Below the pieces are notes generated by a model. It made no database searches, was not told the DNA's origin, and worked only from the letters and a program-made list of their open reading frames with translations. This document shows positions 1-10,095 of a stretch of DNA of 64,000 nucleotides, one piece after another. This stretch comes from JAUVPB01 sp965223695 (GTDB taxonomy: Bacteria > Actinomycetota > Thermoleophilia > Gaiellales > Gaiellaceae), in assembly GCA_965223695.1 (NCBI GenBank), contig CBDCXJ010000051.1, forward strand, positions 62,001-126,000, given 5' to 3'. The position numbers and the translations under genes are program-made. Positions within the stretch are counted from its first letter, which is position 1, and the number at the start of each line of letters is the position of its first letter.

Positions 1-844
1 TCATCTCGATATCGACGCCGCCGAGATCGGCAAGCTGCGTAAGGCCGATATTCCCGTCGTCGGGCCGCTCAAGCAGGTGCTGCGCGACCTCGGCGCCGAG
101 CTGCGGCGACTGAGTGAGTCGGGCACCGAACGTGCCTGCGAGGGCTGGCTCGAGCAGGTGCTCGAGTGGCGCGACGAGTTCCCGCTCAAGTACTCGACGG
201 CTGGCGAGCTCGTCAAGCCGCAAGCGGTGATGGAAGCGCTACAGGCGGCTACGGCCGATCGTGACGACCTGATCTGGACCACCGGTGTCGGGCAGCACCA
301 GATGTGGGCGATGCAGTACCTGCTCTGCGACCGCCCGCGCACGTTTCTCTCCTCGGGCGGGCTCGGGACGATGGGCTACGGCGTGCCGGCGGCCGTGGGT
401 GCCAAGGCTGCGAACCCCGACGCAACTGTCGTCTGTATCGACGGCGACGGCTGCTTCCAGATGACCGGCTCAGAGCTCGCCACGTCAGTTCTCGAAGACC
501 TGCCGATCGTCGTTGTCTTGATCAACAACGCGTACCTCGGCATGGTGCAGCAGTGGCAGAACCTGTTCTATGACGATCGCCTCTCACAGGTGCACCTGAC
601 TCACGCCGTGCCCGACTACGCCAAGCTCGCTGAGGCTTACGGGGCGCTCGGCATCACCGTCGACGAGCGCGGTGAGGTCGAGGCCGCGCTCGACGAGGCA
701 CTCAGCTCGGGCCGCACCACCGTGATCGACGTTCGCGTCGATGCGCGTGAGCAGTGCTACCCGATGATTCCGGCCGGGGCCGCCGCGCTCGATCTGATCG
801 AGTACGAAGAGGGCGCCGAGACCGAGAACGTGCGGGCGTTCTAG
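1..844 (+). CDS. ilvB: Acetolactate synthase large subunit, C-terminal part (5' end outside window)
   Basis: This is the 3' part of the ThDP-dependent enzyme that joins two pyruvates, or pyruvate and 2-oxobutyrate, in the first common step of valine, leucine and isoleucine synthesis. The open frame runs in from the left edge (frame starting at base 2), so the start is outside the window; the inner ATG at 77 is not the real start. The C-terminal ThDP-binding domain is visible, with a GDG motif at bases 443-451 followed by a conserved INN about 30 residues later. ilvN follows after 19 bases, the usual large-small subunit order. Identification is firm; only the missing N-terminus limits it. Confidence 0.95.
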   Translation, partial: HLDIDAAEIGKLRKADIPVVGPLKQVLRDLGAELRRLSESGTERACEGWLEQVLEWRDEFPLKYSTAGELVKPQAVMEALQAATADRDDLIWTTGVGQHQMWAMQYLLCDRPRTFLSSGGLGTMGYGVPAAVGAKAANPDATVVCIDGDGCFQMTGSELATSVLEDLPIVVVLINNAYLGMVQQWQNLFYDDRLSQVHLTHAVPDYAKLAEAYGALGITVDERGEVEAALDEALSSGRTTVIDVRVDAREQCYPMIPAGAAALDLIEYEEGAETENVRAF

Positions 845-863
845 TGCTGGGCGAGCAGAGACC

Positions 864-1379
864 ATGAGCCACACGCTTTCGGTTCACGTTGAGAACAAGC
901 CGGGCGTTTTGATGCGCATCACGGGTCTGTTCGTGCGGCGCGGCTTCAACATCGAGAGCCTCGCCGTCGGCCCTACCGAGCGCTCCGACGTTTCGCGGAT
1001 CACGCTCCGTGTCGATTGCGATCGACAGTCGCTCGAGCAGATCGAGAAGCAGATGCACAAACTCGTCAACGTGCTGCGACTCTCGGAGCTCGCCCCGGGC
1101 GAGGCCGTCGAGCGCGAGCTTCTGCTCGTCAAGGTCGTAGCACCGCCGGAGCGCCGTGCCGAGCTGATGTCGCTCGGCGACGTCTTCCAGGCCCGCGTGA
1201 TCGACCTCGGCCCAGAAGCGCTGATCTTCGAGGTCGTCGGCACACCCGAGGAGCTCGAGTCCTTCGAGGAGCTCGTGCGCCCGCACGGCATCAAAGAGCT
1301 GGTCCGAACAGGCCGAATCGGTCTGGGCCGCGCGTCGGCCAAGCCCGGCCAGGGCCGGCGGCTGGCACTCATCCGCTAA
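864..1379 (+). CDS. ilvN: Acetolactate synthase small (regulatory) subunit
   Basis: This 171-residue protein is the regulatory subunit that activates acetolactate synthase and gives it valine feedback sensitivity. An N-terminal ACT domain (about residues 4-75, with GVLMRITGLFVRRGFNIESL) is followed by the small-subunit C-terminal domain (about 85-158). The length is typical for the family. The ATG lies 19 bases after ilvB, so the two are co-transcribed. A strong hairpin begins 4 bases after its stop, separating ilvBN from ilvC. Confidence 0.96.
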   Translation: MSHTLSVHVENKPGVLMRITGLFVRRGFNIESLAVGPTERSDVSRITLRVDCDRQSLEQIEKQMHKLVNVLRLSELAPGEAVERELLLVKVVAPPERRAELMSLGDVFQARVIDLGPEALIFEVVGTPEELESFEELVRPHGIKELVRTGRIGLGRASAKPGQGRRLALIR

Positions 1380-1703
1380 CGCTCGTGGGGGAAAAGCTCG
1401 CGCTTCTCCCCCACGGGCCCCTCATCGCTGCCGGCCGGAGCGCACTCGGCTACCGCGGGCGCGGGAGATTGTCGGTTGCTCGAGGGTGCGCACAGGCCGA
1501 CGCCGGCGAAGCCGGCATCGGCGTCGGACTGAAAAGCGGCGCGGGTCGGCTGCAGTCCAGGAGCACACCCCGTGGGCCCTTCCACCGACACAACTTCCTC
1601 ATTCACCGCACCGAGCGCGTGGCCCCTCGGCGCCCCGGCCCACGCAGGCCCGCTGAGCTCGGTTGTGTAGGCTCACCCGCGACCGGAAGCGGAAAGGACA
1701 GCG
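1380..1703 (+). other. 324-base ilvN-ilvC intergenic region
   Basis: No credible gene is seen. The region holds a strong hairpin just after ilvN (1384-1415) and, near its right end, a TAGGCT element at 1668-1673 that could be the -10 of an ilvC promoter with a short leader of about 24 bases. A GGAAAGGA stretch at 1691-1698 is the ilvC ribosome binding site. No BCAA-rich leader peptide was found. Confidence 0.5.
1384..1415 (+). terminator. Hairpin after ilvN (terminator or attenuator, no U-tract)
   Basis: A stem of about 12 pairs (CGTGGGGGA on the left, TCCCCCACG on the right, continuing inward across one A-C mismatch) encloses a short loop and starts 4 bases after the ilvN stop. No run of T follows, so it may act as an actinobacterial-style terminator, or as an mRNA-processing or stability element. 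Confidence 0.5.
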
Positions 1704-2681
<978 letters not shown>

Positions 2682-2699
2682 CTCGTGCTCGTCACCTAG

Positions 2700-3998
2700 A
2701 TGAGTGCCGTTGACGTTCCCGTCGCCCTGCTCGGGTACGGCACCGTGGGCGCGGCAGTACATCGGCTGCTGACCGAGAGCGCCGACGACATCGAGCGCGC
2801 GACCGGCCACCGGCTCCGGGTGGTGAGAGCGCTCGTTCGCGACCTCGACAAGGAGCGGCCGTTCTCACCGGACGCCGGGATCCTTACGAGAAGAGTCGAC
2901 GATGTGCTCGGCGACGATTCGATCCCGATTGTCGCCGAGGTGATGGGCGGCGTCGAGCCGACCGGCGCGTACGTGCTCGACCTGCTGAAAGCAGGCAAGC
3001 ACGTCGTCACCGCCAACAAGCAGCTGATCGCGAGGCACTCGGGCGAGTTGTTTGCGACCGCCTCGGGAGCCGGTGTGCAGCTCCGTTTCGAGGCGTCGGT
3101 ATGCGCCGCGATCCCCGTCATCAACGTGCTACGTGAGTCGCTCGTCGTCTCGCACGTCCACCGATTGCTCGGGATCGTCAACGGCACGACCAACTTCATC
3201 CTCACGAGGATGGAGGAAGGCGCCGATTACGAGGCGGCGCTCAGCGAGGCACAGGAGCTCGGCTTCGCCGAAGCCGATCCGACGGAGGACGTCGGCGGCG
3301 CAGATGCCGCGGCGAAGATGGCGATTCTCGCCACGATCGCGTTCGGCTCACGCGTGACCCTCGACGATGTCGGCTACGAGGGAATAACCGAGATCACCAG
3401 TGGGCATATCGAGGCGGCTTCGGAGCTCGGCATGTCAGTGCGCCTCGTCGGTGCCGCGACGCTGCTCGACGAGCGCGTCGACGTGCGGGTCGGGCCTGCA
3501 CTCGTGACGAGCAGCCATCCGCTCGCGGCGATCGACGGTGCGTTCAACGCCATCACGCTCGAGGGCGACGCGATCCGCGAGATCACCCTCGAGGGCCCGG
3601 GCGCCGGCGGGATCGAGACCGCCTCGGCCGTCGTCGCTGACATGGTGTCGATCGTCGGCACGACCGGCACCGGCTTCCTGCAGAACGACCCATGTTGGCG
3701 CTCGCTGCCACGCCTCGATCCCGGCGAGCTGCGCTCCCCGTTTTTCCTCAGGCTCGAGGTCGACGATCGGCCCGGCGTGCTTGCCCGCATCGCCGAGCGG
3801 CTTGCCCAGCACGACGTGTCCGTGGCTCGTCTCGTTCAGCACCCAAGGCGCGGAGGTGCCGAGCTGTCGATCGTCACACACGACGCGCAGACGGGCAGCG
3901 TCCTGGCGGCGCTTGGCCAGATCGTGGAGCTCCCTGAGATACACGGCTCGCCGAGCGCCCTGCCCGTGATTGCCGACAGCCACGACACAGAGACCTAG
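2700..3998 (+). CDS. hom: Homoserine dehydrogenase with C-terminal ACT domain
   Basis: The enzyme reduces aspartate semialdehyde to homoserine, the branch point for threonine and methionine. The 432 residues are typical of the long form. A nucleotide-binding GYGTVGAAV is near the N-terminus, the catalytic dimerisation domain is central, and an ACT domain is visible at about residues 345-425 (DRPGVLARIAERLAQHDVSV), suggesting allosteric control by threonine. thrC and thrB follow on the same strand, completing homoserine to threonine. Confidence 0.97.
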   Translation: MSAVDVPVALLGYGTVGAAVHRLLTESADDIERATGHRLRVVRALVRDLDKERPFSPDAGILTRRVDDVLGDDSIPIVAEVMGGVEPTGAYVLDLLKAGKHVVTANKQLIARHSGELFATASGAGVQLRFEASVCAAIPVINVLRESLVVSHVHRLLGIVNGTTNFILTRMEEGADYEAALSEAQELGFAEADPTEDVGGADAAAKMAILATIAFGSRVTLDDVGYEGITEITSGHIEAASELGMSVRLVGAATLLDERVDVRVGPALVTSSHPLAAIDGAFNAITLEGDAIREITLEGPGAGGIETASAVVADMVSIVGTTGTGFLQNDPCWRSLPRLDPGELRSPFFLRLEVDDRPGVLARIAERLAQHDVSVARLVQHPRRGGAELSIVTHDAQTGSVLAALGQIVELPEIHGSPSALPVIADSHDTET

Positions 3999-4069
3999 GT
4001 GATCGATTCCACGTTTCAAGGACGCGTGGATGCCGGCCGACACTCAGAGCGTTGTCTTCATCTAGCCAC

Positions 4070-5062
4070 ATGACGCGTCCCCTGATCGAGCGTTACCGCG
4101 AGCGCCTGCCGATCAACGAGGCGACTCCGGTGATTACCCTCGCCGAGGGGTCGACGCCCCTCGTCCTCGCGCGCACTCTTTCTGAGCGACTCGGCGTCGA
4201 GCTCTACCTGAAGCTCGACAGCATGAATCCGACGGCGAGCTTCAAGGACCGGGGGATGACCGTCGCCGTCTCGAAGGCGCTCGAAGAAGGGGCGCAGGCG
4301 GTGATCTGCGCGTCAACCGGCAACACGGCCGCCTCGGCAGCGACCTATGCGGCGCGCGCGGGCCTACCCGCCGTGATTCTGCAGCCGGCCGGTGCCGTCT
4401 CGCTCGGAAAGCTCGCTCAGGCGCGTGCGGTCGGCGCCGCCGTCCTCGAGGTGCGCGGGAGTTTCGACGAAGCGCTGGCGGCGGCGCGCGAGCTTGCCGA
4501 TCGAGGCTCGCACGCGCTCGTCAACTCGCTCAACCCCTACCGGCTCGAAGGCCAGAAGACGGTCGCCTTCGAGCTGGCCGAGGAGCTCGACGGGCTTCCC
4601 GAGATCATCTGCCTTCCCTACGGCGGCGGCGGCAACACGCGCGCGCTCGAGCTCGGGTTCTCGGAGTGGGGTGCCGGCTCGCCGCGCATCGTCGCCGCGC
4701 AGGCGGCCGACCGCGCTGGCACGGTCGCCAGCGCCATCCGTATCGCCAACCCCGTGCATCGCCGCGAGGCCGAAGCGGCGCTCGCGCGGGCCGAGGGTTC
4801 GGTGGTGACCGTTACCGACGACGAGATCCTGGCGGCCTGGCAGGAGCTGGCGCACGACGAGGGCGTGTTCTGCGAGCCCTCGTCGGCCGCGGGGCTGGCA
4901 GCGCTGCGCAAGCTTTCCGACATCGCTGGCTCGCGGGTCGTCGCGATCATCACAGGCCACGGCCTCAAGGATCCGCGAGTGGTCGAGGAGTCGACCGCAC
5001 CGCCGATCGGGGTCGAGCCCGACGCTGATGCGATCGCTGCTGCGGCTTCGCAGGCACGCTAG
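4070..5062 (+). CDS. thrC: Threonine synthase (short form)
   Basis: This PLP enzyme converts O-phosphohomoserine to threonine. The 330-residue protein has the PLP lysine in PTASFKDRGM (K59), a conserved STGNTAAS phosphate-binding loop, and a glycine-rich GGGGN segment. The ATG at 4070 is chosen over an in-frame TTG at 4052; neither has a strong ribosome binding site. thrB starts 4 bases after the stop. It lacks the zinc-ribbon N-terminus seen in the second threonine-synthase-like protein at 12591-13808, so the two are different subtypes rather than a recent duplication. Confidence 0.93.
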   Translation: MTRPLIERYRERLPINEATPVITLAEGSTPLVLARTLSERLGVELYLKLDSMNPTASFKDRGMTVAVSKALEEGAQAVICASTGNTAASAATYAARAGLPAVILQPAGAVSLGKLAQARAVGAAVLEVRGSFDEALAAARELADRGSHALVNSLNPYRLEGQKTVAFELAEELDGLPEIICLPYGGGGNTRALELGFSEWGAGSPRIVAAQAADRAGTVASAIRIANPVHRREAEAALARAEGSVVTVTDDEILAAWQELAHDEGVFCEPSSAAGLAALRKLSDIAGSRVVAIITGHGLKDPRVVEESTAPPIGVEPDADAIAAAASQAR

Positions 5063-5066
5063 ACCC

Positions 5067-5936
5067 ATGACAGACGTGCTTCGGGTACGCGCGCCGGCGT
5101 CGACGGCCAACGTCGGCCCCGGCTTCGACTGCGCCGGCGTCGCGCTCGAGTTGTGGAACGAGCTCGAGGTCTCGCCCGGCTCGGGCGTCCATGTGACCGG
5201 CGAGGGCGCCGGCGAGATCCCGACCGACGAGAGCCACCTCGGCCTGCAGGCCTTCGCCGCGATCGCGCCGCTCGGCAAGTACTGCTTCTCGTTCCGCAAC
5301 CGCATTCCCCTCGAGCGCGGGCTCGGGTCGAGCGCAGCGACAATCGCGCTCGGGCTGGTGGCCGCACGAGCGATCGCGGAAGTGACCATGAGCCCTGCCG
5401 CGCTCCTCGACAAAGCGCTCGACTTCGAGGACCACCTCGACAACCTCGCACCGGCGCTGCTGGGCGGAGCCTGCCTAGCGTGGCACGGATCCTCGGGCAG
5501 CGGCGCCAAGCGGATCGCCGACGACATGCCGCTGGCGCCGATCGTTGTCATCCCTCGCGAGCGGGTGGCGACGGCCGACGCACGCGCGGCCCTCCCCACG
5601 GAGGTGTCGTTCGCCGACGCAGCTCATGCGGCAGGGCGGGGTGCCATGCTCGGCGCGGCAATCGCTCGGGGCGACGGCGAGCTCTTTGTCACGGCGCTCG
5701 ACGATCGCCTGCACGAGCCCTACCGCGCTCCGCTTAGCGCGCCGTTCACGGAGCTGAGCTCCAGCTTGCTCGAAGGCGGGTGCGCGGCGACGATTTCGGG
5801 CTCGGGTCCGACCACGATCGTCTGGGCCGAACCGGCGCAGGCAGATGTGTGCGCCCGTGAGCTGACGGAGCGATTCCCGGATGCCGATGTGCTGGTGCCG
5901 GGAGTGAGCGCCCGGGGAGCCGAGATCGTCAGCTGA
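5067..5936 (+). CDS. thrB: Homoserine kinase (GHMP family)
   Basis: The enzyme phosphorylates homoserine to O-phosphohomoserine, the substrate of threonine synthase. The 289 residues fit the GHMP kinase family: an early PASTANVGPGFDCAG segment and the ATP-binding loop ERGLGSSAAT are both present, with the C-terminal GSGPT glycine motif. Start ATG 5067 is 4 bases after thrC, so translation is probably coupled. Upstream in-frame codons back to 5028 overlap thrC and do not look like kinase sequence. Confidence 0.95.
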   Translation: MTDVLRVRAPASTANVGPGFDCAGVALELWNELEVSPGSGVHVTGEGAGEIPTDESHLGLQAFAAIAPLGKYCFSFRNRIPLERGLGSSAATIALGLVAARAIAEVTMSPAALLDKALDFEDHLDNLAPALLGGACLAWHGSSGSGAKRIADDMPLAPIVVIPRERVATADARAALPTEVSFADAAHAAGRGAMLGAAIARGDGELFVTALDDRLHEPYRAPLSAPFTELSSSLLEGGCAATISGSGPTTIVWAEPAQADVCARELTERFPDADVLVPGVSARGAEIVS

Positions 5937-5966
5937 CGCAGCGTATGTGCCGCGAGTCGGCTGTCG

Positions 5967-5972
5967 TAGACT
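5967..5972 (+). promoter_or_regulatory. -10 element of ilvD (leaderless type)
   Basis: TAGACT lies 8 bases before the ilvD ATG at 5981. Transcription starting about 7 bases downstream of a -10 box would begin at the start codon, implying a leaderless mRNA. No Shine-Dalgarno sequence is present. Confidence 0.5.
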
Positions 5973-5980
5973 TCGCGGCT

Positions 5981-7690
5981 ATGGCTGAGAACGGAAACCC
6001 GTACGAACGCCCCAGCGACCCGGCAAAGCGCATCAGCGCGGCGATAACTGACGGCCCCGACCGGGCGCCCGCCCGGGCGATGCTCAAGGCGGTCGGCTTC
6101 ACCGACGAGGACCTCGCACGACCCCTGATCGGCGTGGCCACCGAGTGGATCGAGACGATGCCGTGCAACTTCAACCAGCGCGACCTCGCGCAGTGGGTGA
6201 AGAAGGGCATCCGCGAGGCCGGCGGTACGCCGATGGAGTTCAACACCGTTTCGGTGTCCGATGGCGTCACCATGGGTGTCGAGGGCATGCGCGCCTCGCT
6301 CGTCTCGCGCGAGGTGATCGCCGACTCGATCGAGCTCGTCTCGCGCGGCCACCACTTCGACGGGATCGTCGTCGTCGTGGGTTGCGACAAGACGATCCCG
6401 GCCGGCGCGATGGCGCTCGCTCGACTCGACATTCCCGGGCTCGTCTTCTACAACGGCTCGATCGCGCCGGGTAAGTTCGAGGGCCGCGACGTGACGATCC
6501 AGGACGTGTTCGAAGCCGTCGGCGCGCACAACGCCGGCTCGTTGAGCGCCGAGAAGCTGCACGAGCTCGAGAGCGTCGCCTGCCCGGGCGCCGGAGCGTG
6601 CGGCGGCCAGTTCACAGCGAACACGATGTCGACGGCGCTCGACTTCCTCGGTATCAGCCCGGCCGGGCTGAACGGCGTTCCCGCACTCGTTCCCGAGAAG
6701 CGCGAAGCGGCCGAGCAGGCCGGGGAGCTCGTTATGCAGCTCGTCCGCGACGACGTCCGCCCGTCGCAGGTCATCACCCGCGAGGCACTCGAGAACGCGA
6801 TCGCATCCGTCGCCGCGACCGCGGGCTCGACCAACGGCGTTCTCCACCTGCTCGCAATCGCGCACGAGGTCGGCGTCGAGCTGACGATCGACGACTTCGA
6901 CCGGGTCTCGCATCGCACGCCGGTCGTAGCGAGCCTCAAGCCGGGCGGCGACTACGTAGCCACCGACATGTACGAAGCCGGTGGCGTCGCGCTCGTCGCG
7001 CGCGAGCTTCTGAAGAAGGACCTCCTGCACGGCGAGTCGAAGAACGTCGATGGACGAACGATGGCCGACATCGCGGCCTCGGCAGAGGAGACCTCGGGCC
7101 AGCAGGTTGTCGTGGATATCGCAGAGCCGATCAAGGAGCACGGCGGCATCGCGATCGCGCGGGGAAACCTCGCGCCTGAGGGCTGCGTGATCAAGCTGGC
7201 TGGACACGGGCGCATGCTTCACCGCGGCCCGGCGCGTGTCTTCAACTCCGAGGAGGAGTGCTTCGCCGCCGTCAAGGCTCGCTCGATCGCGGAGGGCGAC
7301 TCGGTCGTCATCCGCTACGAGGGCCCGGCCGGCGGTCCCGGCATGCGCGAGATGCTCCACGTCACTGCGGCGCTAATCGGCGAGGGTCTCGGCGACTCGG
7401 TAGCGCTCCTGACCGACGGCCGGTTCTCGGGCGCCACGCACGGCTTCATGGCGGGCCATGTCGCGCCGGAAGCCGCCCACAAGGGCCCGATCGCCGCGCT
7501 CGAGAACGGCGACATGATCGTGTTCGACGTCGAGAACCGCGAGCTGCGGGTCGAGCTGTCGGCCGACGAGATCGATACCCGGCTCGCCGACTGGACACCA
7601 CCCGAGCCGCGTTACACGACGGGGGTGTTCGCCAAGTACGCCGCACTGGTCTCATCGGCTTCGAAAGGCGCGATCACCCAGCCGACCTGA
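5981..7690 (+). CDS. ilvD: Dihydroxy-acid dehydratase
   Basis: This iron-sulfur dehydratase converts dihydroxy-acids to 2-oxo acids in the third step of branched-chain amino acid synthesis. The 569 residues are full length. Cluster and active-site cysteines are visible in GCDKTIPAG and CPGAGACGGQFTANTMS, and the C-terminal GRFSGATHGFMAGHVAPEA motif is intact. The frame is open from 5945, but ATG 5981 is preferred because a TAGACT element lies 8 bases upstream and conserved sequence starts there. It has its own promoter although it follows thrB by 44 bases. Confidence 0.96.
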   Translation: MAENGNPYERPSDPAKRISAAITDGPDRAPARAMLKAVGFTDEDLARPLIGVATEWIETMPCNFNQRDLAQWVKKGIREAGGTPMEFNTVSVSDGVTMGVEGMRASLVSREVIADSIELVSRGHHFDGIVVVVGCDKTIPAGAMALARLDIPGLVFYNGSIAPGKFEGRDVTIQDVFEAVGAHNAGSLSAEKLHELESVACPGAGACGGQFTANTMSTALDFLGISPAGLNGVPALVPEKREAAEQAGELVMQLVRDDVRPSQVITREALENAIASVAATAGSTNGVLHLLAIAHEVGVELTIDDFDRVSHRTPVVASLKPGGDYVATDMYEAGGVALVARELLKKDLLHGESKNVDGRTMADIAASAEETSGQQVVVDIAEPIKEHGGIAIARGNLAPEGCVIKLAGHGRMLHRGPARVFNSEEECFAAVKARSIAEGDSVVIRYEGPAGGPGMREMLHVTAALIGEGLGDSVALLTDGRFSGATHGFMAGHVAPEAAHKGPIAALENGDMIVFDVENRELRVELSADEIDTRLADWTPPEPRYTTGVFAKYAALVSSASKGAITQPT

Positions 7691-7716
7691 GGCGCAGCGC
7701 TGTCGTGATCGCCCGG

Positions 7717-7722
7717 TACGGT
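7717..7722 (+). promoter_or_regulatory. Possible -10 element with leaderless spacing to ATG 7732
   Basis: TACGGT lies 9 bases before ATG 7732. This spacing matches other leaderless starts in the window, but ATG 7732 is not in the frame of the repeat protein, which is why a 5' frameshift is suspected. Confidence 0.3.
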
Positions 7723-9070
7723 GAATCGAAGATGGGGGAACAGGTATCGAGCCGGATACCGCGACCCTCCATGTGCGCACTGGCCCTCGTCGTGCTCGCT
7801 CGCCACGGGCGCGAACACGATTCGTGTCTGCGTCACGTCGGCAACTGGCACCGGCTCCGGGACGGCTGTGGTCACGCGGGACATCTCGATCCCGCAGACG
7901 GTGCTCGAACTAAGCCCGCCGGCGGCCACGAACGTCACCAGCGCGACCTTCGCTTTCTCATCACCGGAGCCGCAGGCGTCGTTCGAGTGCAGTCTCGACG
8001 GCGGAGCACCGCCGGGCCCGGCTTTCGTGCCCTGCGTCAGCCCGGCGACGTACCAGAACCTCGGCGATGACATCCACGTCTTCTCGGTCCGCGCGATCAA
8101 CGCCGCCGGGACTCGCGACCCGACTCCGGCCGCGAAGGTCTGGCGTCTCGACACCGTCGCGCCCCAGACGACGCTTGTCGCGGCGCCCGGCGCGACGCTC
8201 ACGACACCCGACGCGACGACCACGTTCTCGAGCAACGAAGCGGGCTCCACTTTCGAATGCAGGCTGAACAGCGCGTTCTTCGCGGCTTGCGCCTCGCCGC
8301 TCACGTACAACGGCCTGGCCAACGGCAGCTACACGCTCGCCATCCGGGCTGTCGACCCGGCCGGGAATATCGACGCGTCGCCGCTGGCCGTGGCCTTCCA
8401 GGTGAACGTGCCTGAGCCAGCTCTCGTCGCCGAGGCTCCGGCAGCGTTTACGGCGAGGGTTCGGAAGGCCGGGGTCAAGCCCGGAGACCACCGGACGACG
8501 GTGAGCTGGCGCCGGCCGAAGCACCGCGACTACCACCACGTTGAGATCGTTCGCGCTCCGGGCAAGAAGAAGAGCCGGCGCTCGCTCGTCTACAAGGGCA
8601 ACAAGCTAGCGTTCGTCGACAAGGGGCTGAAGAACGGCGTCGAGTACACCTGGACGCTCTACGCGGTCAACAAGAACGGAACGCGCTCACCAGGGGTCAA
8701 GCTGATGGCGACTGCGCCGGTGCAAATCCGCCTGGGCAAGAAGACGACCGTCGCCCCGAGGACCCCGCTTGTCCTTTCGTGGAATCCGCGCAAGAAGGCT
8801 CGCTACTACAACGTGCAGCTGTTTCGGGGAAAGAGGAATGTCCTCAGCTCGTGGCCAGGCGGTCCCGTCGTGTCGCTGACCGGCACCTGGAACTGGGAGG
8901 GAGCGAAGCGCAAGCTCGTTGCTGGCAAGTACGAGTGGTTCGTCTGGCCCGGCTTCGGGAAACGGGCGAACTCGAAGTTCGGAAACCTGATCGGGACCGG
9001 CAAGCTTGTCGTCAAGGCGCCGAAGGCTGCCACGCCGAAGAAGAAGGCAAAGAAGAAAAAGAAGAAGTAG
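7721..9070 (+). CDS. Secreted repeat protein with Ig/FN3-like domains, 5' end probably damaged
   Basis: The readable part holds two related beta-sandwich units, each with an FSS...FEC(S/R)L core and ending in a P-A-G-(T/N) segment (about residues 70-245). A fibronectin-III-like stretch follows, and the end is a lysine-rich tail. Such units are common in large actinobacterial surface proteins, so an extracellular role is inferred. The N-terminus is odd: this frame has no signal peptide, while an overlapping frame starting at ATG 7732 encodes a short hydrophobic CALALVVLA segment. The first repeat seems to begin in the middle of a domain. Truncation or a frameshift near 7740-7810 is likely. No enzymatic function is suggested. 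Confidence 0.6.
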   Translation: MNRRWGNRYRAGYRDPPCAHWPSSCSLATGANTIRVCVTSATGTGSGTAVVTRDISIPQTVLELSPPAATNVTSATFAFSSPEPQASFECSLDGGAPPGPAFVPCVSPATYQNLGDDIHVFSVRAINAAGTRDPTPAAKVWRLDTVAPQTTLVAAPGATLTTPDATTTFSSNEAGSTFECRLNSAFFAACASPLTYNGLANGSYTLAIRAVDPAGNIDASPLAVAFQVNVPEPALVAEAPAAFTARVRKAGVKPGDHRTTVSWRRPKHRDYHHVEIVRAPGKKKSRRSLVYKGNKLAFVDKGLKNGVEYTWTLYAVNKNGTRSPGVKLMATAPVQIRLGKKTTVAPRTPLVLSWNPRKKARYYNVQLFRGKRNVLSSWPGGPVVSLTGTWNWEGAKRKLVAGKYEWFVWPGFGKRANSKFGNLIGTGKLVVKAPKAATPKKKAKKKKKK

Positions 9071-9082
9071 GGCGCGCTCTGG

Positions 9083-9109
9083 CGCCGGCGTGCCGCCGGC
9101 ACGCCGGCG
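9083..9109. terminator. Bidirectional hairpin between convergent genes
   Basis: A perfect 11-base-pair stem (CGCCGGCGTGC with its complement at 9099-9109) and a 5-base loop sits between the stop at 9070 (plus) and the stop at 9112 (minus). There is no U-tract, but its position fits a shared terminator. Confidence 0.65.
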
Positions 9110-9111
9110 GG

Positions 9112-10011
9112 CTACGCGGTCAGGAAGAACCCGATTGCGCTGAGGAGGAGGAGCGTTCCGCCTCCGGTTGCGATCTCGAGCCTGAGTCCGACCAGCGTTG
9201 CGGCCACGCTGCCTTCGCGTCGGTCGCGCGTGGGCGATGCAGTGGCCAGGCCGAGCAGGAGAATCGCCGCCAGGAGGCCGACGAGTAGCAGAATCGAGGC
9301 GACGCTCGCACGCTTGCCCACCTCGTAGAGCGTGAGCGCCGGGCTGGCGAGGGACTCGGCCGAAGCTCCCGACGGCTGCGCCGCCTGAGCCGGCTCTCGG
9401 GGGGCGCGCCGGGTAGCTGGGCGGGCGACAGGGGCCGCGCTGTCGGGCGCGGGCGCCGCAGCCGATGCGGTCGCGCCCGATGGCCGCATGGGTTCCGCGG
9501 GCGTGACGTGGGGCGGTGGCGCCGCCGCGGGGGTGGGTGCTGCGGCGGGCGTCGCTGCTGCCGCGTCCGTCGGCGTCGCGTTGGCCCGCTCCCCGAGCGC
9601 GTTCTCGTTCGTCGCGGCTGCGGGCCGAGCATCCGAGGATGACGTCGGCCCGGGCGTCGGCTTCTTGCCCGCGGCCGTCGGCGTCGCTTTCGCCTTCGCG
9701 GCGGCCGGCGCGGCGTCCTGGGCGGGCGCGGGTGGTGGAGCGGGCGGCTGCGAGGGTGGTGCCGGCGGAGGCGCGACGGGAGTCGGAGGCGTTGGTGCAG
9801 CGACGGGCACGGGCGCCGGCGCGAGAACGGCGGCCGGAGGCGTCGGCGCGGGAGCAGGAGCCCGGGGCGACGGCGCCGGGTCTGGTGCGCCACGGCTCGC
9901 GCCTGGGCTCGCGTCGGGAGTCGGCGCGGCAGAGGCTGCCAGGGCCAGCGCTCCCAGGATGGCGAGCACGAGCACGCTGGTGATCGATACCCCCCAAGCG
10001 CGATTGATCAC
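9112..10011 (-). CDS. Pro/Ala-rich membrane protein of unknown function
   Basis: I do not recognise a family. The 299-residue protein starts with a hydrophobic signal or anchor segment (about residues 8-28). A long low-complexity region of Pro, Ala, Thr and Ser follows (about 30-215). The protein ends with two hydrophobic helices (about 233-253 and 278-298) around a short charged loop. The layout suggests an envelope protein whose linker crosses the cell wall. The opposite strand also carries long open frames here; strand choice rests on the signal peptide, helices and stop-to-stop convergence with the upstream gene. Confidence 0.55.
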   Translation of the reverse strand: MINRAWGVSITSVLVLAILGALALAASAAPTPDASPGASRGAPDPAPSPRAPAPAPTPPAAVLAPAPVPVAAPTPPTPVAPPPAPPSQPPAPPPAPAQDAAPAAAKAKATPTAAGKKPTPGPTSSSDARPAAATNENALGERANATPTDAAAATPAAAPTPAAAPPPHVTPAEPMRPSGATASAAAPAPDSAAPVARPATRRAPREPAQAAQPSGASAESLASPALTLYEVGKRASVASILLLVGLLAAILLLGLATASPTRDRREGSVAATLVGLRLEIATGGGTLLLLSAIGFFLTA

Positions 10012-10095
10012 GGCGTCGAGAAAAGTATCGCGAGCGGCCAGGACTGCGCGGCAGGCCCGCCCCTCGCTTGGCCGATCGTCGCTTGCCCGAGCGCG

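Noticed and set aside
4364..5599. Long minus-strand open frame (411 residues) opposite thrC and thrB
   Set aside because: It is antisense to two well-supported genes, has Arg/Ser-rich composition typical of a GC-rich shadow, and shows no family motif.
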